From Candidatus Poseidonia sp. (lineage in GTDB: Archaea; Thermoplasmatota; Poseidoniia; Poseidoniales; Poseidoniaceae), in assembly GCA_030827745.1 (NCBI GenBank), contig JAURDW010000005.1:1-52375 (forward strand): DNA of 52,375 bases. Reading direction: 5' to 3'. The notes under the pieces are model-generated. The model made no database searches, was not told the origin of the DNA, and saw only the letters and a list, made by a program, of their open reading frames with translations. The translations under genes were made by a program, and so were the position numbers. This document shows, one piece after another, positions 35,498-44,528 of this stretch (position 1 is the stretch's first letter; each line of letters starts with the position of its first letter).

Positions 35498-36424
35498 ATG
35501 ACACAAACCATCGTGATTGCAGAAATGAACAACAACGCCGTCCACCCCAGCACCGCTGAACTCATCGCAGCAGCGATGACCTTTGGTGACGCCCCGACCG
35601 TGATTGTACCGTGCACAGAAGCCGCAGCTGCCGACGGCGCCGCCAACATGGGAGCAGGCTCCATCATCGCCGCAAAATCCGCTGCGTTCGCCCATTACGA
35701 TGCCAGCGGTTGGGCCTCGGCGCTCGACGCCGTCACACCCCAGGGCACCTTGATTACCGGGGCCAGCTCCCAATCCAAAGACCTCGCCGCCCGGATTGCA
35801 GCACGTCGGGGCCTTGCCGTGATTCAAGATGCCGTCGCCATCGAGGGCAACAACGTCACGTCACCCGTTTACTCCGGGAAGGCGATGCAAACCGTGGCTT
35901 TGGCCGGACCTGCTGTGATCTCCGTTCGTTCCAACGTGTTTCCACCCGCTTCGGGAGGGGCCTCGGAAGTCAATGTCCTTGACACCGAAGGCAACGTGGC
36001 GACTTCCGTCACGGAATTCATGGCCCGAGCCTCAGAACGCTTGGATGTGGGAGAAGCAAACATTGTGATTTCGGGCGGTCGAGGCATGGGTTCACCCGAC
36101 AATTTCGTCCATCTCGAGGCCATTGCAGACACCATCGGTGCAGCTGTTGGTGCGTCACGGGCAGCCGTTGACACTTGGGAGGCCATTCCGCACGCCATGC
36201 AAGTCGGCCAGACCGGAAAGACGGTCAACCCAAGCCTCTACATTGCCGTTGGTATTTCTGGAGCCATCCAGCATTTGGCCGGCATGCGTTCTTCAAAATA
36301 CATCGTGGCCATCAACAAGGACGCCGATGCACCCATCTTCCAGCACGCAGACTATGGCATCGTAGCGACGTGGGAAGAAGCGCTTCCTGTCCTTCACACC
36401 ACGTTGAAGTCCATGATGGGCTAA
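35498..36424 (+). CDS. etfA: Electron transfer flavoprotein alpha subunit
   Basis: FAD-binding large subunit of ETF. The 308 residues show [29 protein letters not shown] and then the FAD-binding C-terminal domain: [63 protein letters not shown] and [21 protein letters not shown]. It forms an operon with etfB and ends two bases before the stop of the convergent hydrolase. The ETF:quinone oxidoreductase partner is not in the window. Confidence 0.96.
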   Translation: MTQTIVIAEMNNNAVHPSTAELIAAAMTFGDAPTVIVPCTEAAAADGAANMGAGSIIAAKSAAFAHYDASGWASALDAVTPQGTLITGASSQSKDLAARIAARRGLAVIQDAVAIEGNNVTSPVYSGKAMQTVALAGPAVISVRSNVFPPASGGASEVNVLDTEGNVATSVTEFMARASERLDVGEANIVISGGRGMGSPDNFVHLEAIADTIGAAVGASRAAVDTWEAIPHAMQVGQTGKTVNPSLYIAVGISGAIQHLAGMRSSKYIVAINKDADAPIFQHADYGIVATWEEALPVLHTTLKSMMG

Positions 36425-36426
36425 AA

Positions 36427-37191
36427 TCAAGCGTATTTGCCAAATCCAAAAGTGCCGCCCGGGCCCGCAGCATCGCCGACAAAGGGGTTTGTTCGTTTTT
36501 CGTGACCGATGGTGGTCAACGGACCGTGCCCGGGATGGACCACCGTTGAATCATCCAGCGGCCAAAGCTGGGTGTGAATGGAACGGGCAAGCAACTCGAA
36601 ATCCCCACCTGAGTTTGCGATGTCCGTCCGGCCCACGGAACCAGCAAACAACGTGTCCCCAACGAACACATGGTCGGGACCGTCGTCTACGGGGACCACC
36701 AGGCAACATCCTCCAAGCGTGTGCCCCGGAGTGTGAAGAACACGAAGTTCAACGCTCCCAAAGGCGTACTTTTCGCCGCCTTGGAACGGAAGGTCCGCAA
36801 CGGCGGGCTCAGGGAGGGTGAGGCCGTACCGCCTTCCAGATTCTTGTGCCAGCGTCTGCAGAAAACTATCGTCCGGATGCAAGTACCAATCAACACCGTA
36901 GTGTGATTTCAGTTCAGGTATACATCCGCTGTGGTCAAAATGAGCGTGAGTGTTGACCAAGGCGACGACTCGGCGAGGAGGAAAATCCTTTGCAGCACGA
37001 CCGTTTTCAGGTCCCGTGGTCCAATCCGGGCCCCGTCCATCAAACGAATCAATCCAAGCGATGATGCGTGCTGACTCGTCTCCACCGTCGATGATAATCG
37101 TGTCACCGGTCGCGATGTCCGTAACAACCGAGCAACGCATTTGGAGCGGCCCAACAAAGAAGTGCTCAATCCAAGGTTGCTTCAGGCCCAT
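36427..37191 (-). CDS. Metallo-beta-lactamase-fold hydrolase, glyoxalase II-like
   Basis: A 254-residue MBL-fold protein with all metal ligands in place: THAHFDHSG, the His in HTPGHTLGG, the Asp in VFVGDTLFAGSVGRTDIANSGG, and HPGHGPLTTIGHEKRTNPF at the end. The GSVGRTDxxxGG segment and the TTIGHEKRTNPF ending are shared by thioesterase-type hydrolases of the glyoxalase II group. ATG 37191 is chosen because the upstream open frame overlaps the neighbouring propeller gene. Substrate unknown; a thioester such as an acyl-glutathione analogue is plausible. Confidence 0.85.
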   Translation of the reverse strand: MGLKQPWIEHFFVGPLQMRCSVVTDIATGDTIIIDGGDESARIIAWIDSFDGRGPDWTTGPENGRAAKDFPPRRVVALVNTHAHFDHSGCIPELKSHYGVDWYLHPDDSFLQTLAQESGRRYGLTLPEPAVADLPFQGGEKYAFGSVELRVLHTPGHTLGGCCLVVPVDDGPDHVFVGDTLFAGSVGRTDIANSGGDFELLARSIHTQLWPLDDSTVVHPGHGPLTTIGHEKRTNPFVGDAAGPGGTFGFGKYA

Positions 37192-37213
37192 GCTCCTGGG
37201 ACGTGAGCGACCT

Positions 37214-38848
37214 TCATGAGGTTGAGGCTGGAACCACCTCAACAACCAGGCTGTCCGTGGTCCAAGAGCCGTCTCGGTCCACCAGCCGTAGTTCAAAGCG
37301 ATGGCGACCGAGGGGGAGACGCAGTTTCAGTTGCGACCCCACCGCCAGTTCCTCTCCCCGGTCGTTGTGCCATGACCAACGAGCAATCATAGCGTGAGGG
37401 TCGTTCGTTCCCCGTCCATCAAGGTGGACGACGGCCGTTCCATCCTCTCCCGCAACATGATGTTGGTCGTCGCCAGCAACGGCTTGTGGCCTGTGAACCG
37501 AGGAGAGGGGTTCGTTCAAAGCATCGAACAGCGCATCATGACCTTCCATCGCCATATCGTTTAGACCACTCAATTGCTCGAAAAGTGCCTCTTCATCGTC
37601 TTCAGTCATGCCCCTTTCATGAGGTTCTTCACCCGAAGCAACGACTTCACCCATCGCATCGAGCAAAACGGTGAGATCTTCGCGCTCTCCCGCCGTGGCC
37701 AGGTAGTCCTTCCGTTCGTCATGAGTTAAGTGTTCAAGCACATCATCGCTGTCACCGTAAATGACTTCGGCTGACCGCTTGGTGTTGGCTTCGTCAAGCT
37801 GAAACCAAAGATTCAGCTCTGCCCGGTCGACCTCGGAGTATGGACCGTCCAGTGAGAAAAAACCGATGGGTTCGGAAGACGTGTAGTCGTTCTGGTCGTC
37901 ACCAGCAAAGACCACGGCTGTTTTGGAGGGGTGAAGCAGGAGGCACGTAGGCATGCCTTGATGCTCCACCATCCACGACCGGTCTCCGTTTGTACCGTGA
38001 ATGTAAAACCACGAACTGGCAAGGGTATGCTCACCAGTCGCAAAGCAAGCCATTACAGGGTGGTGCGTTTCCATAACTCGTTCAAGAGCACCGTCTTCGC
38101 CAAGGTGCGAAACCGACCCGTCATCAAAACCAACCACTGCACCACCCTGGCGAGGCCCAGAAGTGAGCATTCGCCCACTTCGCTCACTGCGGGAAAGGAG
38201 CGTGCCCTCAACCCAAAATTCGAATTCTATGGCCTCCTCGTCTCCCGCCACCAGAGCATGCCCTTCTCGGGTGAGAAAGAAGCCGCCGTTTTCAGTGACA
38301 CCGAGGGCGGTGATGCGCTCCCCATGTTCGCCTCGGCTCGGCCGCCGCCACGTCACGGTTTCACCTTCGAGACACATCACCTCCCCTTGCTGAGTGGCAA
38401 GGTACACTCGGTTTTGGTGAGACGCCATGCTGAGCACCTCGCCCAAGCCAAATGCCTCGCTCAAGTCCTTCAGACCTTGCTGAGGGTTCCAGCGGAGAAG
38501 GCGCCCCATCCCGCTCAAAAAACACACATCCGCCGGAAGAAACGAAGCATTCACGATGCCCCCGTCAACCTTCACCGCCTCGACAGCGCGGCCCTCAGCA
38601 GTGTAGAGCACGAAGCCGTCAAGGTCGTCACCCACGATCAGATGTTCGTGGAAAAAACCGAGGTACGTCACCGGGTGTTCATGGTTCATGGAACCATGCG
38701 GTACGAGCTGACCTGCTTCATCGAGAGCAGCGAGAAACACCTGTTGTTGGCCCTCCACCCAGGCCAAAATGCCCTCTTCACTGACCGCCATGCAACGGAC
38801 CTTGGCCTCTGATTTGACCAAGACCCGGACTTCAGGGGTCGTTACCAT
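37214..38848 (-). CDS. Cytosolic beta-propeller protein with a C-terminal PKD-like domain
   Basis: A 544-residue protein without signal peptide or membrane helices. The first 340 residues contain repeated short strand units ending in Val/Leu plus Asp/Gly turns (e.g. ILAWVEGQQQVFLAAL, LIVGDDLDGFVLYTAEG, VYLATQQGEVMCLEG, VVGFDDGSVSHLGEDG), consistent with a propeller. An acidic helical region follows (about 370-450). The last 85 residues (AGEDGTAVVHLDGRGTND...LPLGRHRFELRLVDRDGSW) match a PKD/Ig-like fold. PKD domains are usually extracellular, so its lack of a signal is odd. It is 22 bases upstream of the hydrolase gene on the same strand. Function unknown. Confidence 0.65.
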   Translation of the reverse strand: MVTTPEVRVLVKSEAKVRCMAVSEEGILAWVEGQQQVFLAALDEAGQLVPHGSMNHEHPVTYLGFFHEHLIVGDDLDGFVLYTAEGRAVEAVKVDGGIVNASFLPADVCFLSGMGRLLRWNPQQGLKDLSEAFGLGEVLSMASHQNRVYLATQQGEVMCLEGETVTWRRPSRGEHGERITALGVTENGGFFLTREGHALVAGDEEAIEFEFWVEGTLLSRSERSGRMLTSGPRQGGAVVGFDDGSVSHLGEDGALERVMETHHPVMACFATGEHTLASSWFYIHGTNGDRSWMVEHQGMPTCLLLHPSKTAVVFAGDDQNDYTSSEPIGFFSLDGPYSEVDRAELNLWFQLDEANTKRSAEVIYGDSDDVLEHLTHDERKDYLATAGEREDLTVLLDAMGEVVASGEEPHERGMTEDDEEALFEQLSGLNDMAMEGHDALFDALNEPLSSVHRPQAVAGDDQHHVAGEDGTAVVHLDGRGTNDPHAMIARWSWHNDRGEELAVGSQLKLRLPLGRHRFELRLVDRDGSWTTDSLVVEVVPASTS

Positions 38849-38904
38849 GGGGCTGCGTTGAAAACGGTGTACAAAAGCACTCGCACGATGGGAAAAATTG
38901 TGCA

Positions 38905-40449
38905 TCAATCCTCTTCGTCGTCCTCATGGAGTTCAAGCACGGCGTCTCCCAGATGCGAGGTGTCCTTTGCTCCGTCGTTGCGAGCATCGTGGAGCCGTTG
39001 CAAATAGGCCGAATCGATGTCGCCTGTGATGTACTCACCGTTGAAACAGCTGGCGTCAAAGGCAGTGACACTCGAAGATGCTTGTTGGGTGGTCTCCACC
39101 AAGTCTTCCAAGGTTTGGTAAAACAGGCGGTCGCTCCCAATCGTGGCGTTGATTTCTTCGATGCTTCGACCGTTTGCGATAAATTCATTCACAGCCGGCA
39201 TGTCAATTCCGTAAACGTTTGGATGGCGGACAGGAGGGGCTGCGGAAGCAAAGTAGACCTTGTTGGCGCCAACATCACGAGCCATCTCGATGATTTGAGC
39301 ACTCGTTGTGCCCCGGACGATGGAATCGTCCACCAAAAGGACGTTTTTCCCATTGAACTCGTGCTCGATGGCGTTCAACTTACGCCGAACCGATTTTTCA
39401 CGAAGGGCTTGACCAGGCATGATGAATGTTCGCCCAACATACCGGTTTTTTACGAAGCCTTCTCGGTAGGGGAGGTTCAATGTTTTCGCCATTTGCAACG
39501 CAGCAATACGTCCTGAATCTGGAATCGGGATGACGACGTCGATATCATGGTCGCTCCATGTTTCCAAGAGGCGTTCAGCCAAACGTCGGCCTTGATTAAG
39601 GCGAGATTGGTACACCGACATGCCGTCGATCACCGAATCTGGCCGAGCAAAGTAAACGTGTTCGAAAATGCACGGCGTGTAGGGGGCGTCTTCTGCGCAA
39701 TGCCGACTGAACAGATGGCCGGTGGAGCTGATGAAAACCGCCTCGCCCGGAGCGATGTCGCGAACAACATCAAAGCCCAGTGCCGTAATGGCCACCGATT
39801 CGCTGCCTACGACGTACTCGTCGCCTTCGTCGGTGGTCCTTTTTCCGAAGATAAGTGGGCGAATTCCGTTAGGGTCTCGGAAGGCGAGGAGCCCGTATCC
39901 AGAAATGACCGAAACGCAGGCGTAACCGCCACGAACACGGGCGTTGACGGCCGAGACCGCTCCAAAAATTGTGTCGATGTTGATGTGTGGCGTCCCTTCA
40001 ATGCGCAAGGCATGGGCTCGATGCCCCAATTCAACCGCTAAAATGTTGAGCAAGAGTTCAGAATCACTTGAGGTGTTGATGTGTCGCATGCATTCGTCCC
40101 TCAGGTAACGGCCAAGTTCCTCAGCGTTGGTGAGGTTCCCGTTGTGCGCCAGGGCAATGCCGTAGGGTGAATTGACGTAGAACGGCTGGGCTTCGGCGCG
40201 AGAGGACGAGCCTGCTGTTGGGTAGCGGACATGGCCAATACCGACGTTGCCTTCCAATCGAAGCATGTGACGCTTGAAGAAAACATCGGCAACCAGGCCG
40301 TTTGATTTTCGAAGACGAAAATTCCCCTCCATGTCCGTCAGAATCCCTGCGGCGTCTTGCCCACGGTGTTGGAGGACCGTGAGACCGTCATAGAGCAATT
40401 GGTTGACGTGAACACCCTGACGACCAACGATGCCTAGGATTCCACACAT
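38905..40449 (-). CDS. purF: Amidophosphoribosyltransferase
   Basis: First committed step of purine synthesis: PRPP plus glutamine gives phosphoribosylamine. ATG 40449 gives MCGILGIVG, so Cys2 is the N-terminal nucleophile after Met removal, with no propeptide. Glutaminase landmarks are [22 protein letters not shown] and [10 protein letters not shown]. The phosphoribosyltransferase domain has [12 protein letters not shown] and the PRPP loop [13 protein letters not shown]. Near the end, [13 protein letters not shown] resembles the end of class II enzymes. It lies downstream of the L37e gene, an arrangement seen in other archaea. Confidence 0.96.
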   Translation of the reverse strand: MCGILGIVGRQGVHVNQLLYDGLTVLQHRGQDAAGILTDMEGNFRLRKSNGLVADVFFKRHMLRLEGNVGIGHVRYPTAGSSSRAEAQPFYVNSPYGIALAHNGNLTNAEELGRYLRDECMRHINTSSDSELLLNILAVELGHRAHALRIEGTPHINIDTIFGAVSAVNARVRGGYACVSVISGYGLLAFRDPNGIRPLIFGKRTTDEGDEYVVGSESVAITALGFDVVRDIAPGEAVFISSTGHLFSRHCAEDAPYTPCIFEHVYFARPDSVIDGMSVYQSRLNQGRRLAERLLETWSDHDIDVVIPIPDSGRIAALQMAKTLNLPYREGFVKNRYVGRTFIMPGQALREKSVRRKLNAIEHEFNGKNVLLVDDSIVRGTTSAQIIEMARDVGANKVYFASAAPPVRHPNVYGIDMPAVNEFIANGRSIEEINATIGSDRLFYQTLEDLVETTQQASSSVTAFDASCFNGEYITGDIDSAYLQRLHDARNDGAKDTSHLGDAVLELHEDDEED

Positions 40450-40506
40450 TCGTTCGCCTCGTTTCAACCAGCGCATGAACGCTTCTTATCGTTGCGATGG
40501 CGGAAT

Positions 40507-40686
40507 TCAGGCCTTGGGTCGGTGCGTCTTCTTCGACCAGTTGAACTTGCGAATGCGAGCCGTCTCTCCATAGCCACACGAAGCACAAACCGATTTCTGC
40601 TTGTGGTAGGCGTTGCGCCCGCATCGTCGGCATCGGATGTGGGTGGTCTTTTGACGGCGACCCATGGACGGTGTACCTTTGGACAT
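40507..40686 (-). CDS. rpl37e: Ribosomal protein L37e
   Basis: A 59-residue large-subunit protein. It starts [20 protein letters not shown] and has the zinc ribbon [22 protein letters not shown] with four cysteines, then [17 protein letters not shown]. The start is the ATG at 40684-40686 on the minus strand; TTATGA-type bases about 50 bases upstream (40733-40738) could be its TATA box. It precedes purF by 57 bases and probably shares its transcript. Confidence 0.95.
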   Translation of the reverse strand: MSKGTPSMGRRQKTTHIRCRRCGRNAYHKQKSVCASCGYGETARIRKFNWSKKTHRPKA

Positions 40687-40759
40687 ACGCTCACCTGAAC
40701 GACTTGCCCACCGACCTCCCCCTTATGAAATCAACGGCATAGAAATTGAGAGGCTCGCA

Positions 40760-41221
40760 TCACTCTTCTTCGAACAGGATCTGTTTTTGTGGTGTGTTCA
40801 GCAAGGAGGCCAACAGAACGCCACCAACCACCACCGAGGCCACCACGATGGCGGCCGAGGTGGTCGCGAAACGAACGATGTTGGAGAGATATTGGGCCCT
40901 GACCGAAGCGTTGTCCTCCATCAACAACTCCCCTTGCGAGAGGAAAAACATCGTCAGGCCAATCCCTGCCCCGACCACCATCAGCATGCCGGTGAGCGGC
41001 GCAATCGGACGCTTGCGCGCATCGCCGTAAGCGAACAACGTCACGAGGAGCATGAAGGACACCAGAGTAAACGACGTCAACATGGCGTTGACAAATCGCA
41101 CAAAGCCCGCCTCAAACGAGCCCGAAGTGGACCACCAAACACCCAACACAAAAAGCAGACTTGGGAGCGTGAACCAAATCCCTAGCCGTACGAAAGCCCT
41201 ACCGTCGTTGGTTGCTTTCAT
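40760..41221 (-). CDS. Four-helix membrane protein, unknown function
   Basis: A 153-residue membrane protein with about four hydrophobic helices (FTLPSLLFVLGVWW, LTSFTLVSFMLLVTLFAYG, LTGMLMVVGAGIGLTMFFL, TTSAAIVVASVVVGGVLLASLL) and a short acidic tail (ILFEEE). It overlaps the upstream membrane-protein gene by four bases (ATGA), so the two are translationally coupled and may form one complex. No family recognised. Confidence 0.65.
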   Translation of the reverse strand: MKATNDGRAFVRLGIWFTLPSLLFVLGVWWSTSGSFEAGFVRFVNAMLTSFTLVSFMLLVTLFAYGDARKRPIAPLTGMLMVVGAGIGLTMFFLSQGELLMEDNASVRAQYLSNIVRFATTSAAIVVASVVVGGVLLASLLNTPQKQILFEEE

Positions 41222-42009
41222 TCATCTTCACCTCCCGAAAGATTCCGGGCAACGATGGTGCCAGCCTGCTGAAGTTGTTCCTTCGACGGAGGAGGAAGGT
41301 GGACGGGGACATGGGTTGATTCGTAAACGAAAAGCACCACTGCGAACAAGAGCATGGCCAGCAGCATGCCGACGAAAACCCCAAACAAGTCCGCTGCAGC
41401 CAGAAGCAATTCAGTCGCAAAGCGTTCACGGGCCAAACTCGGCCCGTCCATCGTGACACCCAACACCATGAGGGACATCAAGAATCCAGCAACGACGATC
41501 ATGAGGCGTTGCTCCTTCACCCTCCGGTCGCCTATTTGCCCGACCACAGCGTAGGCTCCACAAGCAAACGCAAAACCAACCAACAGCATGGTCGGCCAAA
41601 AAATCAGCCACGAACTGTTGACTTCATCCGGATAGGTCGGTGTCAGCGTCCACCAATGCATGGCCTCAAACCAGACAACACCCACAACGACCATCACCAC
41701 ACCGACCCGGCGCTCGGTGCTCGAAAGGCGACCCACGGGAACATGGCCAGAGAAGGCGATTTGATAGAATCCCACTCCGAGAAGCACGGTTGGCCCCAGG
41801 ATGCTTCCGAGGAGGTGGCCAAAGGCGCTGGAGGGGGACGAACTCGCCGTCCAGGGAGTGGTGACGAGGGACAGAAAGCCCAAACCAACAAACACCATCC
41901 CCACTTTGCGCTGAGCGTTTCCTTTCGAGAAAAAGGCGAGAAGCGAGCCAACAAGGAAAAGAAAACCCGCAAACCAGAAGAAAACGAGGGCTTGCGTCGC
42001 TTCTTCCAT
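41218..42009 (-). CDS. Polytopic membrane protein, unknown function
   Basis: A 263-residue protein with seven or so hydrophobic helices, starting MEEATQALVFFWFAGFLFLVGSL, and a Pro-rich cytoplasmic tail (VPVHLPPPSKEQLQQAG). It is coupled by ATGA overlap to the four-helix protein downstream. A TATAAA box lies about 25 bases ahead of its ATG. The gene pair is divergent from the L44e ribosomal operon. I recognise no family. Confidence 0.65.
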   Translation of the reverse strand: MEEATQALVFFWFAGFLFLVGSLLAFFSKGNAQRKVGMVFVGLGFLSLVTTPWTASSSPSSAFGHLLGSILGPTVLLGVGFYQIAFSGHVPVGRLSSTERRVGVVMVVVGVVWFEAMHWWTLTPTYPDEVNSSWLIFWPTMLLVGFAFACGAYAVVGQIGDRRVKEQRLMIVVAGFLMSLMVLGVTMDGPSLARERFATELLLAAADLFGVFVGMLLAMLLFAVVLFVYESTHVPVHLPPPSKEQLQQAGTIVARNLSGGEDE

Positions 42010-42030
42010 GCATCATGCAGGTTGGAGCGA

Positions 42031-42036
42031 TTTATA
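42031..42036 (-). promoter_or_regulatory. TATA box of the membrane-protein pair
   Basis: TATAAA on the minus strand is centred about 25 bases before the ATG at 42009, fitting a leaderless transcript. Confidence 0.5.
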
Positions 42037-42096
42037 GAGAATCCCGTTCGTGTCCCCGCAGGTCATTGAACGATGTCAAATCGTGTTGCGGAGGGC

Positions 42097-42103
42097 ATAA
42101 ATA
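42097..42103 (+). promoter_or_regulatory. TATA box of the L44e-S27e-aIF2a-Nop10 operon
   Basis: ATAAATA in the context GGCATAAATACCC is centred 39 bases before the ATG at 42139, which would put transcription start about 12 bases ahead of the L44e start codon. It is the clearest A/T box in this 130-base divergent region. Confidence 0.5.
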
Positions 42104-42138
42104 CCCGACCTCTGTGGGCTGAACGCTTAGGTGTTCAC

Positions 42139-42423
42139 ATGGTAAAGCGACCCCGTCAAGTCAAGCGTTACAGCCCCTCGGCTGGGAAGCACACCCTCCA
42201 CACCGTGGAGCGCGTGAAGAAAAGGCGAGCCTCTGAGCTGCGATGGGGGCAACGCCGTTTCCGCCGAGTTATGGCCGGGTACCGCGGTTTTCCCCGTCCC
42301 AAACCCGATGGTCGAGAAAAACCAACAAAGCGAGTGAACATCCTCTACCGCTGTACCGAAACCGGGAAAGCGCATTATGCTCCGTGCAAGCGAGCCAAGA
42401 AATTTGAATTGATCGACCGCTGA
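42139..42423 (+). CDS. rpl44e: Ribosomal protein L44e (zinc finger mostly lost)
   Basis: A 94-residue large-subunit protein: MVKRPRQVKRYSPSAGKHTLHTVE, LRWGQRRFRRVMAGYRGFPRP, REKPTKRVNILYRCTETGKAHYAPCKRAKKFELID. The WGQRRF, GYRGFPRP and KPTK segments are diagnostic. In other archaea the start has YCPYCKKHT and the later loop TECGKAH; here these read YSPSAGKHT and TETGKAH, so three of four zinc ligands are gone. It leads the operon with S27e, aIF2-alpha and Nop10, a well-conserved archaeal order. Confidence 0.95.
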   Translation: MVKRPRQVKRYSPSAGKHTLHTVERVKKRRASELRWGQRRFRRVMAGYRGFPRPKPDGREKPTKRVNILYRCTETGKAHYAPCKRAKKFELIDR

Positions 42424-42433
42424 GGTGACCACC

Positions 42434-42604
42434 ATGACCAACCAATTCCTGAAAGTGAGTTGCCGCGATTGCGGAAACGAATCGACCATCTTCTCCCGAG
42501 CCACCACGTCCATCGCCTGCGATGTTTGCAGTGCGACCTTGACCAAGCCCTCCGGTGGCAAGGCTCAACTCGTCGGTTGCACCGTTGTCGAGACCTTGGA
42601 ATGA
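42434..42604 (+). CDS. rps27e: Ribosomal protein S27e
   Basis: A 56-residue small-subunit protein starting MTNQFLKVSCRDCGNESTIF. The zinc ribbon is intact: CRDCG and CDVCSATL, followed by TKPSGGKAQLVGCTVVETLE. It lies ten bases after L44e and 15 bases before aIF2-alpha, in the usual archaeal order. Confidence 0.95.
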   Translation: MTNQFLKVSCRDCGNESTIFSRATTSIACDVCSATLTKPSGGKAQLVGCTVVETLE

Positions 42605-42619
42605 GGAGGCTGAGCCTCC

Positions 42620-43408
42620 GTGTCCAATCAGAGCACCTCAACTCCCGATGAGGGGGAACTGGTCGTTGCAAGCATCACCAACGTGAAGCAAAACGGCGCC
42701 TACGTCACGCTTGACGAATACCCCGGGATTGAGGGGTTCATCTTCATCGGCGAAATCGCCTCTGGTTGGGTCAAAAACATCCGAGCCTTTGTTCGCGAAG
42801 GCCAACGTGTCATTTGCAAAGTCATGAAGACCCGCCGAGACGGCACCTCCCTCGAGTTGTCGCTCAAATCGGTCTCGGAGGAGCGTCGGCGTGACCGCCT
42901 GCAGGAATGGAAGAACGAACAACGCGCCCATCAGTTGCTGAAAGTCTTGGGAGAAAAGGTGTCGTGGGACCAAAACGCCGTCAGCGAACAGGCATCGGAA
43001 CTCACCGAAGCCTTTGGGACCCTCTACACTGCGTTCGAAGAGGCTGCCCTTCAAGAAGGCGCCTTGCAGAATGCTGGCTTTGAAGGCGATTGGTTGGCCT
43101 CGTTCATTGAATTGGCGGTTGAGAACATCATTCCACCCTTCGTTGAGGTTCGGGGGACACTCAACCTCAGCATCAACGACTCCAACGGCGTGATGATCAT
43201 CCAACAAGCCCTCGAAGCCGCTGAAGCCCTCTCAAACGAAGAAGAGGAGATTGACGTCAAGTGCTACTACGATGGTGCACCGCATTACCGCCTCGAACTC
43301 AAAGCGCCTGATTTCAAGGTCGCCGAATCCATGTGGGAACAGGCCACAGCGGCGGTTTTAGACGCCATGAAAGCGGCCGGCGGTGAAGCCCTGGCCACCC
43401 GGGAGTGA
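42620..43408 (+). CDS. eif2a: Translation initiation factor aIF2 alpha subunit
   Basis: Part of the heterotrimer that delivers initiator tRNA to the small ribosomal subunit. The N-terminal S1 domain reads ASITNVKQNGAYVTLDEYPGIEGFIFIGEIASGWVKNIRAFVREGQRVICKVMKT, followed by a helical domain (EERRRDRLQEWKNEQRAHQLL) and the alpha/beta C-terminal domain (VRGTLNLSIN...EEIDVKCYYDGAPHYRLELKAPDF). The start is GTG. Length 262 residues is normal. It overlaps nothing and is followed four bases later by nop10. Confidence 0.95.
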   Translation: MSNQSTSTPDEGELVVASITNVKQNGAYVTLDEYPGIEGFIFIGEIASGWVKNIRAFVREGQRVICKVMKTRRDGTSLELSLKSVSEERRRDRLQEWKNEQRAHQLLKVLGEKVSWDQNAVSEQASELTEAFGTLYTAFEEAALQEGALQNAGFEGDWLASFIELAVENIIPPFVEVRGTLNLSINDSNGVMIIQQALEAAEALSNEEEEIDVKCYYDGAPHYRLELKAPDFKVAESMWEQATAAVLDAMKAAGGEALATRE

Positions 43409-43412
43409 TGAT

Positions 43413-43652
43413 GTGGCTCGCCAACGTATGCAACAGTGCCTCACCTGCAAGGCGTTCTCTCTCAACACCACGTGCCCAGCGTGCGGTGAGCCTGCCCAGG
43501 CCGCTGCGCCGCTGAAGTGGTCACCCGAGGACCACCGGGCAGCCCTCCGCCGGAAAATGAACGGGGTTGAAAACGAAGATTGGCCCAGCACCATACCCAC
43601 CCTTCCTAACCTCGCAACGATGCGAAGTGAACTGCGGGAAGAAGAGGAGTAA
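43413..43652 (+). CDS. nop10: H/ACA RNP protein Nop10
   Basis: Small core protein of the H/ACA guide RNP that makes pseudouridine in rRNA. The zinc ribbon CLTCKAFSLNTTCPACG is followed by the WSPEDHRAALRRKM helix, matching the FSPEDxYxxYRR of relatives. The GTG at 43413 (79 aa) lies right after the aIF2-alpha stop; ATG 43428 is the alternative. The C-terminal 25 residues extend beyond the usual length of about 60. The gene order aIF2a-nop10-PAC2 is conserved in archaea. Confidence 0.88.
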   Translation: MARQRMQQCLTCKAFSLNTTCPACGEPAQAAAPLKWSPEDHRAALRRKMNGVENEDWPSTIPTLPNLATMRSELREEEE

Positions 43653-43708
43653 CCGCTTCACCCAACGCCTCGGAAAACGCCCTCCCATCGAGCGTTTCAA
43701 TGTCAAAC

Positions 43709-43716
43709 ATTATAAC
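43709..43716 (+). promoter_or_regulatory. TATA-like box of the PAC2-family gene
   Basis: ATTATAAC, in the context ACATTATAACGCG, is centred about 28 bases before the ATG at 43741, which suggests that this gene is also transcribed, leaderless, from its own promoter and not only from the L44e operon. Confidence 0.45.
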
Positions 43717-43740
43717 GCGATTTTCGGGCATTGACCGCTT

Positions 43741-44496
43741 ATGACCCTTCACGTTGAATGGAGAAACGGTGCGGATTCTCTGCCATCCCGTTCGCTTGTC
43801 TTCGTTGCCTTCCCCGGCGTCGGCAATCTCGGCAAAGTTGCTGTTGAATCCATGCGAGAACTCAACGACACCGTGGAACTGGCACGCCTTCATCTTGACG
43901 CCCTCCCTCCACAAGCGAATCTTGACGAGGACGGTCTTCTTGCGCCACCCCACGTGTCGTTGGCTGAAACACGAACCCCCGGTGGACGCAGTTTCCTGAC
44001 GCTTACGGGTGCGGCTCAGCCGGTGGACATGTCGCTCCACGGAGGCATCGCTCGTCAACTCATGACGTTCCTCCAAGACCACGATGTGGAGGCGGTTGTG
44101 GTCTTGGCTGGTTACAAAATAGGGGCTGACCGGAAAGAAACCTTTGCGGTGGCCAGTTCATCAGCCTATCGAATTGACCTCGAAGGCTTGGGCGTTGACG
44201 TCCGTCGAGACGAACCGAAATCTGGGGCGATCGGTCTCGGCGCAATGCTGGCATCCACCGGTCCTCTCTACAACATCAATTCAGCGTGCGTCATAGGAAC
44301 CACGGTCGGCTCAAGCCAAGACATCATGGCATCCCAACGAATCATTGAACACCTTGACCGATGGTTCAGCCTCGGATTGAAACTTCCCGATGACGGGAGT
44401 GCTTGGTTGATCGAACGTTTGACCGAGATGGCTCCCGCATCGACCGAGGACCTCGTGAAAGAACTCACCGCAACCCACGATGCTTCCTACATGTAG
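43741..44496 (+). CDS. PAC2-family (proteasome assembly chaperone-like) protein
   Basis: A 251-residue protein related to PbaB/PAC2-type chaperones that help assemble the archaeal 20S proteasome. Visible family features are FVAFPGVGNLGKVAVESM near residue 20, the VVVLAGYKIG strand, and NSACVIGTTVGSSQDIMASQRIIEHLDRWFSLGL near the end. Neighbourhood with aIF2a and Nop10 supports the assignment. The actual archaeal client could be other than the proteasome. Confidence 0.85.
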   Translation: MTLHVEWRNGADSLPSRSLVFVAFPGVGNLGKVAVESMRELNDTVELARLHLDALPPQANLDEDGLLAPPHVSLAETRTPGGRSFLTLTGAAQPVDMSLHGGIARQLMTFLQDHDVEAVVVLAGYKIGADRKETFAVASSSAYRIDLEGLGVDVRRDEPKSGAIGLGAMLASTGPLYNINSACVIGTTVGSSQDIMASQRIIEHLDRWFSLGLKLPDDGSAWLIERLTEMAPASTEDLVKELTATHDASYM

Positions 44497-44528
44497 ACGC
44501 AGCCGATGGAGAGGTTGAGGTACAAGAG

